In this document: in pieces, positions 45,650 through 54,951 of the stretch
Numbering within the stretch: the stretch's first letter is position 1
Layout of the letters: each line of letters begins with the position of its first letter
NCBI GenBank assembly: GCA_029945375.1
Contig: JAQOTE010000017.1
Location: 151,283-215,282 of the forward strand
Length of the DNA stretch: 64,000 nucleotides
From: Agaricus subrufescens
Taxonomy: Eukaryota > Basidiomycota > Agaricomycetes > Agaricales > Agaricaceae
Direction: 5' to 3'
Notes under the pieces: generated by a model
Databases searched by the model: none
Seen by the model: only the letters and a program-made list of their open reading frames with translations
Told to the model about the DNA's origin: nothing
Program-made: the position numbers and the translations under genes

Positions 45650-47640
45650 GATAGAATAAAGAAGTATCTATTAGCAATGGAGATATACCAAATATGAATG
45701 AAGATGAAGATTATGCAACTCAATACATATATATGAAGATATAAAGATATATAGTAAATTGGAGTTTGGGAAGGAATGAAGAATTGTTGAGCATTAATGA
45801 AGATATGAAGATATATGGTAAATTAGAGTTTGGGAATGAATGAAGAAGTGTGTGCCATTAATGAAGATTTATCAAAGATGAATGAAGATATATATGAAGA
45901 TTATACAACCCAATGCATGTATGAAGATATGAAGATATATGGTAAGTTAGAGTTTGGAAATGAATGAAGACATGTGTAGTATTAATGAAAATATATCAAG
46001 TATTAATGAAGATACATATGAAGATTATACAACCCAATGCATATATGAAGATATGAAGATATATGATAAATTAGAGTTTGGGAATGAATGAAGACGTGTG
46101 TAGTATTAATGAAGATATATCAAGTATTAATGAAGATACATATGAAGATTATACAATCCAATGCATACATGAAGATATGAAGATATATGGCAAATTAGAG
46201 TTTGGGAATGAATGAAGAGGTGTCTACCATTAATGAAGATATATCAAGTATTAATGAAGATACATATGAAGACTAGGACACCCAATGCATATATGAAGAT
46301 ATGAAGATATATGGTAAATTAGAGTTTGGGAATGAATGAAGAAGTGTGTAGTATTAATGAAAATATATCAAGTATTAATGAAGATACATATGAAGATTAT
46401 ACAACCCAATGCATATATGAAGATATGAAGATATATGATAAATTAGAGTTTGGGAATGAATGAAGAAGTGTATAGTATTAATGAAGATATATCAAGTATT
46501 AATGAAGATGAAGATTACGCAACTCAATACATATATATGAAGATATAAAGATATATAGTAAATTGGAGTTTGGGAAGGAATGAAGAATTGTTGAGCATTA
46601 ATGAAGATATATCAAGTATTAATGAATGCATATATGAAGATATGAAGATATATGGTAAATTAGAGTTTGGGAATGAATGAAGAAGTGTGTGCCATTAATG
46701 AAGATTTATCAAAGATGAATGAAGATATATATGAAGATTATACAACCCAATGCATGTATGAAGATATGAAGATATATGGTAAGTTAGAGTTTGGAAATGA
46801 ATGAAGACATGTGTAGTATTAATGAAAATATATCAAGTATTAATGAAGATACATATGAAGATTATACAACCCAATGCATATATGAAGATATGAAGATATA
46901 TAGTAAATTAGAGTTTGGGAATGAATGAAGAAGTGTATAGTATTAATGAAGATATATCAAGTATTAATGAAGATACATATGAAGATTATACAACCCATAT
47001 GAAGATATGAAGATATATGGTAAATTAGAGTTTGGGAATGAATGAAGAAGTGTGTAGTATTAATGAAGATATATCAAGTATTAATAAAGATACATATGAA
47101 GATTATACAACCCAATGCATATATGAAGATATGAAGATATATGGTAAATTAGAGTTTGGGAATGAATGAAGAAGTGTGTAGTATTAATGAAGATTATACA
47201 ACCCAATGCATGTATGAAGATATGAAGATATATGGTAAATTAGAGTTTGGGAATGAATGAAGAAGTGTGTAGTATTAATGAAGATTTATCAAATATGAAT
47301 GAAGATATATATGAAGATTATACAACCCAATGCATATATGAAGATATGAAGATATATGGTAAATTAGAGTTTGGGAATGAATGAAGAAGTGCTTGCCATT
47401 AATGAAGATATATCAAGTATTAATGAAGGTATGTCAAGTAATAATGAAGATACATATGAAGGTTATGACTCCCAAGGCATTTATGACAGATTACTCACCA
47501 TTTTTTGGATCTCAATGAAGATATTCCTTTGAATAATGAAGATGTAGCACTACCAGATTTATGAAGGTCACCTATTTTCCCATAAGTTATGAAATGAAAG
47601 GTTATCAGGAATTATGAAGATTGCATCTTTGGATACACCC
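45650..47640 (-). repeat. KDZ2 right subterminal array (inverted)
   Basis: The same 124-bp units as the left array in reverse complement (AATGAAGATATATC, GATTATACAACCCAATGCAT, TTAGAGTTTGGGAATGAATG). It runs continuously to the right terminal repeat and has no internal reversal. It begins within about 10 bp of the transposase stop codon. Confidence 0.9.
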
Positions 47641-47672
47641 AATAATTATCATTAAAGTGCTAGCTACCCCTC

Positions 47673-48513
47673 GGCAGGATGCTTGTAACACCGAGATTTT
47701 CAATCTGGAGGCCAACAGGACCTGGGAACTCGTTGATTTGCCTCCTGGAAAGAAGGTAGTCAACTCTGGATGGGTATTCAAGGTTAAAAGGCATGCTGAC
47801 GGCTCAATTGAGCGCTACAGGGCTCGCCTTGTTGCTAAGGGCTTCTCACAGTGTCCTGGCTTTGATTACACTGAGGTTTTTGCTCCTACATTCCGCCCTG
47901 CCTCCCTGCGCCTCATTGTAGCCTTAGCTGCAAGAGAAGGCTTCAAAATGCGCTCTGTTGACATCTCTTCTGCCTTTACCTATGGGGAACTCGAAGAGGA
48001 GATCTACATGAGACAACCAGAAGGCTACCACACTGGGGGACCTAATATGGTCTTCAGGCTCCGAAAATTGCTCTATGGCCTTAAGCAGGCTGCCAGACAG
48101 TGGAGTAAGAAGCTCCAGAGGTGTTCTAGAGGGTATTGGCTACTCCAGGCTTCGCTCCGACAACTCCATCTACATTTATTCCAAGGGAGACATCAAGGTC
48201 ATAGTGCCTGTCTTCATTGATGATATAACTCTGGTGTCTAAAAGCGATGCTGCTGTCTCTGCTGCTGTCTCTGAGCTGTCTAGCCACTTCAAACTGCGAG
48301 ATCTCGGGTCTACCACTCTGCTACTAGGTATTCAGGTGAAGCAGGACTGTTCTAAGCGCACCATTTCGCTCTCACAAGAGCACTACATCAAGGAGCTGCT
48401 AGAACGATTCCATATGGATGATTCCAACTCCCTTTCCACCCCACTTCCACCTGGCTCTGAGCTCTCCGACATTGTGCCCTCTCTCGAGGAGCAGGCTGAG
48501 ATGAAATCAGTTC
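47673..48513 (+). pseudogene. Ty1/copia element F, part 3 (reverse transcriptase)
   Basis: Continues the RT from DACNTEIFNLEANRTWEL through DISSAFTYGELEEEIYMRQPEGY and YGLKQAARQWSKKL. A 1-nt insertion at about 48113 shifts the frame. The catalytic FIDDITL block follows at about 48215, then HYIKELLERFHMDD and SEQVEEQAEMKSV-like sequence. It is interrupted by a truncated half-LINE with a 16-bp duplication and resumes at 49238. Confidence 0.9.
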
Positions 48514-49237
48514 TTTTTTTTTTTTTTTTTGTATCAACGGCACCTCTCGGTGGACCTTCTATTCAAGTAGCTATACGACATCCAGGTAGATAATCTGGGC
48601 ATACTACAGGAATAAGGATGCCATGACGCGTATCCAAGATAAAACATTAAGCCCCTAACAACATGATTAAAGAAAAACGTATCCGGCGGAATGATCATCG
48701 CCTCGAAGAAAGAAAAGAAACAAATCAAAATGAAAAAGAAATGATAAGTCCGCAAGAGAGGCGAGTGAAGCGAGCCTTAGCTCAAGCAAACACAAGTCAC
48801 CTACTTACAGACCTGGATACAGCCCCGATTTTCAGATGAGCCGGTTTACGATCACGGACGGAATGGCGAAGGAAAATGATGGGTACCAACGGCGCGTGCT
48901 CCCGAAAGAAACGATGAACTTCCCTACTTCTTCGATGGGAACTGGCGCTTGAGCCAATCCCGATCGAAGCGATTGTTCCAGAATGGACACGAAGTGTCTG
49001 TTGTGGAGTGCGCCTTGTTCTTCTTGCCTGCTGCGGCACAGTTAGCGCAGTGTCGGTCGTCCGGATTCTTCTTCATCGCGATGGCGGCCGGGATATGGAC
49101 TGCAGAGTGCGGTCCCGCACAGTGAGGGCATCGTATACCTTTAGCACGGCATACGTCAGAGTGGTGGCCCCATCTCTGGCACCGAGTGCACAAAGCAGAG
49201 CTGGGCCGCGGGACAGCACCGCGGATTTGACAGTTCC
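48514..49237 (-). mobile_element. Half-LINE, 5'-truncated, with 16-bp target duplication
   Basis: The T tract at 48514-48530 is the poly(A) tail. The direct repeat GAGATGAAATCAGTTC occurs at 48498-48513 and 49238-49253. The 3' motif GGATGCCATGACGCGT is near 48616. Coding sequence for the last ~100 ORF1 residues runs from about 49236 down to 48924 (CTRCQRWGHHSDVC, CPHC, CANC, CPFW, QFPSKK). The truncation point falls just before the first zinc knuckle, as in a typical incomplete reverse transcription. Confidence 0.92.
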
Positions 49238-49918
49238 GAGATGAAATCAGTTCCTTATCTCTCTGCTGTAGGTGCCCTGCAGTATCTGGCCACCATGACT
49301 CGTCCCGACATTGCCTATGCTGTCTCCTATCTCGGGAGATTCAATCATAACCCAGCTCCTGCCCACTGGCTTGCTGTAAAGCATTTACTTCGCTATTTGA
49401 AGGGCACCCTGCACTACCAGCTTGTCTACAGAGGTGGTGACTCTGGGGAACTGTTTACCACCTATTCCGATGCCTCTCACAGCAGCTGCAAGGCCACAGG
49501 TCGAGCTACAGGTGGATATGTGACCATTGTCTCTGGTGCTGCTGTGGGCTGGTCCTCAAAGCGTCAGCCCTTTGTGACTCTCTCGAGCACTGAGGCCGAG
49601 TTTGTGGCTGCTGTTGAGGCTGGGAAGGAGATCAAGTGGACTAGGAATATTCTCAGCGAGTTTGGCCACCCCCAGACACTTGCTTCAACTTTATTTGTTG
49701 ATAACAAGTCTGGAATCAGTGTGGCAAAGAATCCTGAACACCACGGGCGCATGAAACACCTAGATCTGCGGTTCTACTGGCTCCGGGAGGCTGTAGAAGA
49801 AGGAATCATTGATCCACTCTATGTTTCTACTGATCAGCAAGTGGCAGACATTCTGACCAAGGCTGTGGCACCAAAGGTGATTGATTTTGCTATCCCGCTA
49901 TTGGGACTTGGACACTAG
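49238..49918 (+). pseudogene. Ty1/copia element F, part 4 (RT thumb and RNase H)
   Basis: An open frame of 225 codons after the duplication ends in TAG at 49918. It contains YLSAVGALQYLATMTRPDIAYAV, TYSDASHSSCKATGRATGGY, SSTEAEFVAAVEAGKEI, FVDNKSGISVAKNPEHHGR and QQVADILTKAVAPK. This is a complete copia RNase H C-terminus. The element as a whole is dead because of the insertions and frameshifts upstream. Confidence 0.92.
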
Positions 49919-49930
49919 ACTGCTTGGATC

Positions 49931-49939
49931 AAGGGGGTG
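49931..49939 (+). promoter_or_regulatory. Polypurine tract of element F
   Basis: AAGGGGGTG lies directly before the 3' LTR start at 49940. The same tract precedes the 3' LTRs of H and K. It primes plus-strand DNA in LTR elements. Confidence 0.8.
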
Positions 49940-50256
49940 TGTTAGAATGCCCCAAGCATTCAGCTATTAGAGTGACTGGACAATTTGTTTTGTGTATATC
50001 TCGACTTAGAGTATAGCGGACGGTTCCGCTCACGTGATAGATTAGTCAGCGCATGTTGAACTTGCCTGTGGACGACTTAGAAGTCTTTAGCTTCTTATAC
50101 TTGTCCACAGGTGAGCAATCTCTTTGTATTGTTGTTATAGCTTCTTATACTTGTCCACAGATTAACTGTGCTAATACTAGCTCAATTCTTATCCGATCCG
50201 CTCGATACTAGCGTCGTTAGGATCGCCACTGCGAACTCTACGTTCTCGTTCCAACA
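49940..50256 (+). repeat. Copia 3' LTR of element F (LTR-a, 317 bp)
   Basis: TGTTAGAATG...TTCCAACA. It is followed directly by TGTCTGGCAGCCTGC, which is copia RT sequence on the minus strand, so F inserted into element G. The 5' LTR of F is missing (lost at the KDZ1 boundary). Hairpin arms are at 50067-50073 and 50103-50109, with a third copy of the second arm at 50153-50159. Confidence 0.94.
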
Positions 50257-50946
50257 TGTCTGGCAGCCTGCTTAAGGCCATAGAGCAATTTTCGGAGCCT
50301 GAAGACCATATTAGGTCCCCCAGTGTGGTAGCCTTCTGGTTGTCTCATGTAGATCTCCTCTTCAAGTTCCCCATAGGTAAAGGCAGAAGAGATGTCAATG
50401 GAGCGCATTTTGAAGCCTTCTCTTGCAGCTAAGGCTACAATGAGGCACAGGGAGGCAGGGTGGAATGTAGGAGCAAAAACCTCGGTGTAATCAAATCCTG
50501 GATGCTGGGAGAAGCCTTTAGCCACAAGGCGAGCCCGGTAGCGCTCAATTGAGCCGTCGGCATGCCTTTTAACCTTGAATACCCATCCAGAGTTGACTAC
50601 CTTCTTTCCAGGAGGCAAATCAACGAGTTCCCAGGTCCTGTTGGCTTCCAGATTGAAAATCTCGGTGTTGCAAGTGTCCTGCCAGTGAGAGCGATCAGGA
50701 GACTGCATAGCAAGCCTGTAGGAGTGAGGATCCGCATTAGAAACCGTCCCAGCAAACTCTACATCGCAGAAATCACTGTCAACAAGCAAAGCAGCCTCTT
50801 CTTCGAGTTCTGGGTTGTCCCCAGGCAGGTCAATGTTCTTGACCCTCCACCACTCACCAGGAGGTCGTCTAACTCTATTGGTGCGCCTAGGGACTCGTGG
50901 AGGCTCAGCAGGCACAGGAGCGGTCGGAGGAGTGACAGGGAGTGCA
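50257..50946 (-). pseudogene. Ty1/copia fragment G (hinge and N-terminal RT)
   Basis: The minus-strand frame reads VPAEPPRVPRRTNRVRRPP, HWQDTCNTEIFNLEANRTWEL, DISSAFTYGELEEEIYM and YGLKQAAR. It is cut on the left by the LTR of F and on the right by the LTR of H. The surviving frame (starting at 50915) is open. It is a subfamily-a type sequence. Confidence 0.9.
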
Positions 50947-51240
50947 TGTCAGAAGTGGAACGTAGCGCGGAGACGGTTCTAACGGTGGTAGTCACAAGTG
51001 AATCGGATAAGAATTGATTAAGCAATCCTGTGAACAAGTCTAAGAAGCTATCTATGAATATACAGAACTCTATACTCACCTGTGAACAAGTCTAAGAAGC
51101 TAAAGGCTTCTAGAGCGTTCACAGACAAGTTCAACATGTGCTTACTAATATATCACATGATCAGAAAGTCGTACCATCTCTAAGTCCATATACAAGACTG
51201 TTGGGGCACTCTAACACAAGACTGCTGGGGCAGTCTAACA
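50947..51240 (-). repeat. Copia 3' LTR of element H (LTR-b, 294 bp)
   Basis: In minus orientation it starts TGTTAGACTGCCCC and ends ACTTCTGACA. It resembles LTR-a only in parts. The start contains two related copies of a TGTTAGA(C/G)TGCCCC(A/C)(G/A)CAG motif. The full second copy is at 52046-52343. Confidence 0.92.
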
Positions 51241-51249
51241 CACCCCCTT
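51241..51249 (-). promoter_or_regulatory. Polypurine tract of element H
   Basis: CACCCCCTT on the plus strand (AAGGGGGTG on the minus strand) abuts the 3' LTR. Confidence 0.8.
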
Positions 51250-51266
51250 GATCCAACCAGTCCATA

Positions 51267-51803
51267 CTACTGTCCAAGTCCCAACAATGGCACAGCAAAG
51301 TCAACAACCTTTAGTGATACAGCCTTAGTTAGGATGTCCGCAACTTGCTGATCAGTAGACACATAGAGAGGATCAATGACTCCATCTTCTACAGCCTCAC
51401 AGAGCCAATAGAACCGAAGATTTAGGTGTTTCATGCGCCTGTGGTGCTCAGGATTCTTGGCTACACTGATCCCAGACTTGTTATCCACGAAAAGCATTGA
51501 GGGAAGTGTCTGGTGATAGCCAAACTCAGTCAGGATGTTCCTAGTCCACTTGATCTCCTTTCCAGCCTCGACAGCAGCAACAAATTCAGCCTCAGTGCTC
51601 GAGAGAGTCACAAAGGGCTGACGCTTTGAGGACCATCCTACAGCAGCCCCAGACACTAGAGTCACATAACCACCTGTAGCTTGACCTGTGGCCTTGCAGC
51701 CACCATGGGAAGTGTCAGAATAGGTGGTAAACAGCTCTCCAGAGTCACTACCTCGGTAGACAAGCTGGTAGTGCAGTGTGCCCTTCAAATAGCAAAGTAA
51801 ATG
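51267..51803 (-). pseudogene. Ty1/copia fragment H (RNase H)
   Basis: A minus-strand frame of 173 codons: KGTLHYQLVYRGSDSGELFTTYSDTSHGG, SSTEAEFVAAVEAGKEI, FVDNKSGISVAKNPEHHRR, then QQVADILTKAVSLK, ending at 51267. The upstream part was displaced when an LTR-a copia (I) inserted at 51804. Substitutions distinguish it from F and K, matching its LTR-b type. Confidence 0.9.
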
Positions 51804-52045
51804 TGTTAGAATGCCCCAAGCATTCAGTTAAGTCATGACATTAGAGTGACTGGTTAATTTGTTTTGTGTATATCTCGACTTAGAGTAAAGCGGACGATTC
51901 CGCTCACGTGATAGATTAGTCAGCGCATGTTGAACTTGCCTGTGGAGAAGTCTTTAGCTTTAGCTTCTTATACTTGTCCATCTCTTTTTGTTGATTTAGC
52001 TTAGCTTGTACACAGAGTACTGTGCTAATACTAGCTCAATTCTTA
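51804..52045 (+). repeat. Copia LTR-a of element I, truncated by insertion of J
   Basis: Starts TGTTAGAATGCCCC and carries the extra GTCATGAC variant also seen at 61980. It stops at CTCAATTCTTAT, where other LTR-a copies continue CCGATCCGC, because the LTR-b of J begins there. There are small internal deletions around 51950-52010. Confidence 0.88.
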
Positions 52046-52343
52046 TGTTAGACTGCCCCAGCAGTCTTGTGTTAGAGTGCCCCAACAGTCTTGTATATGG
52101 ACTTAGAGATGGTATGACTTTCTGATCATGTGATATATTAGTAAGCACATGTTGAACTTGTCTGTGAACGCTCTAGAAGCCTTTAGCTTCTTAGACTTGT
52201 TCACAGGTGAGTATAGAGTTCTGTATATTCATAGATAGCTTCTTAGACTTGTTCACAGGATTGCTTAATCAATTCTTATCCGATTCACTTGTGACTACCA
52301 CCGTTAGAACCGTCTCCGCACGCGCTACGTTCTACTTCCGACA
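52046..52343 (+). repeat. Copia 5' LTR of element J (LTR-b, 298 bp)
   Basis: TGTTAGACTGCCCC...ACTTCCGACA, followed by the primer-binding site at 52344-52359. Hairpin arms TGTGAAC (52163-52169) and GTTCACA (52199-52205) carry a paired change relative to LTR-a. A third arm is at 52251-52257. Confidence 0.93.
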
Positions 52344-52359
52344 GGTTATGGGCCCCGGC
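52344..52359 (+). promoter_or_regulatory. Primer-binding site of element J
   Basis: GGTTATGGGCCCCGGC, the same half tRNA-iMet site as in the LTR-a elements. Confidence 0.75.
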
Positions 52360-52469
52360 TTCTAACTACTGGAAAAACGAGTTTTTCATTCACAACTTCA
52401 TTCATTCTCCTCTCCTTCTCTACTTCCTCAAATCTATTTCGCTTCCCCTGCTCTCAAATCAACTCCAAT

Positions 52470-52551
52470 GGCTTCCGGATCGCCAACGTTTGCGAAACTC
52501 AATGCGGAGAACTATACGACGTGGTCTGGCGAGATGGAGGCGTGGCTGCGA
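52470..52551 (+). pseudogene. Ty1/copia element J, gag start
   Basis: ATG 52470 (MASGSPTFAKLNAENYTTW) up to the duplicated target GAGGCGTGGCTGCGA, where half-LINE 6 enters. Coding resumes at 54952. Confidence 0.9.
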
Positions 52552-54951
52552 CATCGCTTCTTGACTTCTTACCACTACCTTCCTGTTTTGGAAGCCTCAG
52601 TGGTTTAGCTGTACTTGGAGCAATATACGTTCTGCACTATGGATACCCGCGAGGATTTCGATTCTGGCAACTGGGAGACCGATAGCGACGATGATTCGAA
52701 GCTGCCGCCCGCTATGCGAGCTGCAGGTGAAGCGTTGGAGATGGAGTTGGAGACTCCAAAGGCCGCACGTATCGCGAAGATGCGTGCACATCTAGCAGGT
52801 AAGGGCAAGACCAAGGACGTTTCGTTCTCGGACACTGCCCCCGCCGTATCCTCATCCGACTTCAATCGCGTCCTCGCGGACGCATTGGAGTCAATTTCCA
52901 GGCTCATGAAGGAGGATTCCCCTGCCCCTCAAGCCCAAACTCGCGCCGAACGCAGGCGTGGACAACCCAAGGCGCCAGCTTGGCCGTCTACCCCCGTCAC
53001 CCCCACCCCATCGGGCTCTCGCCAGCCTGGTGGGAACGCTCAGTCGCTGCTTGAGGCCATCTCCTCGCCAGCCACCCCCAAGACCCCTCGTGCCGCCTCT
53101 ATCTACACGCCTACCAAGGTACCTGGAAAGAAGCATGGACTTGCAGTGTCGCTGTCGACTGCCGCCGACATCGTCCAGCAAACCCCCCCCGACGACAACT
53201 TCATCGGCTATGCCGATGAACTCCTTCGTCTCATTTTTAACATCTTGTCGAGTGGCGCTCACAAGAATATAGATTTTCAGAACATGGCTGGAGTCTGCTC
53301 CTTCGAGACGGCTCTAGTTATCATCATTGGTCAAACTGGCGCGGCGTCGCCCCCCTCCCCAGCCAAACCCACCACCCCCCTCTTCCTCCCTTCCACCCCC
53401 GTTGTTCCCTCATCGCGTCCCCGGTCCCCGATGGCCAAGGACGAGGTAACTACCCCAGTCCCGAAGAAAGTCCGCATCCAGTCTCCACCTGGCTCTGCAC
53501 CCAAGCAATCCGCTTTAGGAAAGCGTGCCCCGGCTGCTCCCGCAGCTGTTCGAGCACCTTCCAAGAGCGCTCTCAAGGCTAAGCCGGCCTCTGTTCCCTC
53601 CCTTCCCAAGGCCCCGGCTCCCTCCTCTGCCCCCGCTGTCTCTCGTCGTGCTCCTGCACGCAAGGGCAAGCACACCAGCCACGGCGCTTCACGCCATGGT
53701 GTCCTCATCCGTCCACCGGCCGGATCTTCTATCCGTGCTATTAATATCACTCCCGATGTCCTCCGGGAGTGTAACCGTCACCTCAAGGATGACCTCAAGT
53801 CCGAGGTCATTCTGGAATCTTCTGTCGATTCGGCATCTGGCATTTTCATTGCCGCCTCCCGAGTTCTCTCTAAGCCTGAATCTGCATGCGTGCTGAGGCA
53901 TGTACGCCGCCTCGTCGACCCCAACGGACTCGTCCCCCTCCAGTCCGCCACTCCCACTTCCACGTCCTACCTTAAGGTTCTGGACGTGCCACTCGTTCCG
54001 GCCCCCCCCGCCACATGGATCCAAGCGCAGCGCGAGGCGTTCACCGTCGCGATACACAACTCACCAGTGGGTAAATCCCTATCCGCTCACATCAAACACG
54101 CTGTCCGCTTCATGCGGACGTCACGTAAGTCGGACACTTGCATTGCTTGGGTCGACATCGCAGACTCTGTCTCTGGCCGCACGGCCCGGGACTACATTGG
54201 TAAGCACATCTTCATAGGTGGGCGCAACTGTCAAATCCGCGGCGCTGCCCCGCGGCCCGGCTCAGCTTTATGCACTCGTTGTCAACGATGGGGCCATCAT
54301 TCCGACGTATGCCGATCTAAGGGCATACGCTGTCCTCACTGCGCGGGTCCGCACTCGGCCGACTCACATATCCCAGCGTCCATAGCAATGAAGAAGAATC
54401 CGGACGATCGTCATTGCGCTAACTGTTCTGCAGCGAAGAAGAAAGATAAGGCGCACTCCACAACGGACACTTCGTGTCCGTTCTGGAACAACCGCTTCGA
54501 TCGGGATTGGCTCAAGCGCCAGTTCCCATCGAAGAAGTAGGGAATTTCATCGTTTCTTTCGGGAGCACGTGCCGCCGGTACCCACCATTTCCCTTCGCCA
54601 TCTCGTCTGCGATCGTAACTGCCTCGTCTGAAAATCGGGGGTGTATCCAAGTCTTAACGTAGGTGATATGTGTTTGCTTGAGCCAAGGCTCGCTTCGCTC
54701 GCTTCTCTTTGGGACTTATCATTTCTTTTTCACTTTGTTATGTTTCCTTTTCTTTTCTTTCCTCGAGGCGATGATTATTCCGCCGGATACGCTTTTCTTT
54801 TAATCATGTTGTTAGGGGCTTAATGTTTTCACTCGGATACGCGTCATGGCATCCATATTCTTGTAGTATGCCCGAATTATCTACTCGGATGTCGTATAGC
54901 TACTTGAATAAAAGGTCCACCGAGAGGTGCCGTTGATACAAAAAAAAAAAA
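52552..54951 (+). mobile_element. Half-LINE 6: complete ORF1-only retroelement with target duplication
   Basis: Target repeat GAGGCGTGGCTGCGA at 52537-52551 and GAGGCGGCTGCGA at 54952-54964 (2 bp lost). It has the 5' motif CTTCTTGACTTCTTACCACT and an intact ORF1. The 3' region has ACGCGTCATGGC (about 54842), the tail word CCGTTGATAC and an A tract ending at 54951. At 2.4 kb it has no RT. Confidence 0.92.
52639..54540 (+). CDS. ORF1 protein of half-LINE 6 (633 aa, intact)
   Basis: The start is placed at ATG 52639 (MDTREDFDSGNW), not at the in-frame ATG 52615, because the copy at 6880 starts at the same MDTREDFD. The order is an acidic N-terminus, a long Pro/Ala/Ser-rich basic linker, a KRAPAAPAAVRAPSKSALKA stretch, RRAPARKGKHTSHG and a central RRM-like domain (TSYLKVLDVPLVPAPPATW, VRFMRTSRKSDTCIAWVDI, IGKHIFIGGRNC). 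Zinc knuckles follow: CTRCQRWGHHSDVC (about residues 545-558), CPHCAGPHSADSH, and CANC...CPFW. It ends QFPSKK. It is predicted to coat the element's own RNA. With no RT in the element, movement must rely on an enzyme supplied elsewhere. Confidence 0.9.
   Translation: MDTREDFDSGNWETDSDDDSKLPPAMRAAGEALEMELETPKAARIAKMRAHLAGKGKTKDVSFSDTAPAVSSSDFNRVLADALESISRLMKEDSPAPQAQTRAERRRGQPKAPAWPSTPVTPTPSGSRQPGGNAQSLLEAISSPATPKTPRAASIYTPTKVPGKKHGLAVSLSTAADIVQQTPPDDNFIGYADELLRLIFNILSSGAHKNIDFQNMAGVCSFETALVIIIGQTGAASPPSPAKPTTPLFLPSTPVVPSSRPRSPMAKDEVTTPVPKKVRIQSPPGSAPKQSALGKRAPAAPAAVRAPSKSALKAKPASVPSLPKAPAPSSAPAVSRRAPARKGKHTSHGASRHGVLIRPPAGSSIRAINITPDVLRECNRHLKDDLKSEVILESSVDSASGIFIAASRVLSKPESACVLRHVRRLVDPNGLVPLQSATPTSTSYLKVLDVPLVPAPPATWIQAQREAFTVAIHNSPVGKSLSAHIKHAVRFMRTSRKSDTCIAWVDIADSVSGRTARDYIGKHIFIGGRNCQIRGAAPRPGSALCTRCQRWGHHSDVCRSKGIRCPHCAGPHSADSHIPASIAMKKNPDDRHCANCSAAKKKDKAHSTTDTSCPFWNNRFDRDWLKRQFPSKK

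Larger units (their letters stand above)
33424..47672. mobile_element. KDZ2: 14.2-kb KDZ transposon with target duplication, apparently complete
   Basis: The host copia reads straight across the insertion. The 7-bp repeat GGCAGGA lies at both edges (33417-33423 and 47673-47679). Terminal inverted repeats begin CACTAGTAGCTAGC on the left and GAGGGGTAGCTAGC on the right (reverse-complemented). They become long and almost perfect from about 33460 inward against 47636 inward. Contents: a left array, a companion gene (minus), a divergent intergenic region, a transposase (plus), and a right array. Neither gene shows an obvious disabling change. Confidence 0.92.

Noticed and set aside
50100..50160. 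Possible small intron in the LTR (CACAG-GTGAGC ... TTATAG)
   Set aside because: The interval would be about 35 nt, shorter than any plausible intron here, and the pattern is explained by the repeated AGCTTCTTATACTTGTCC word.
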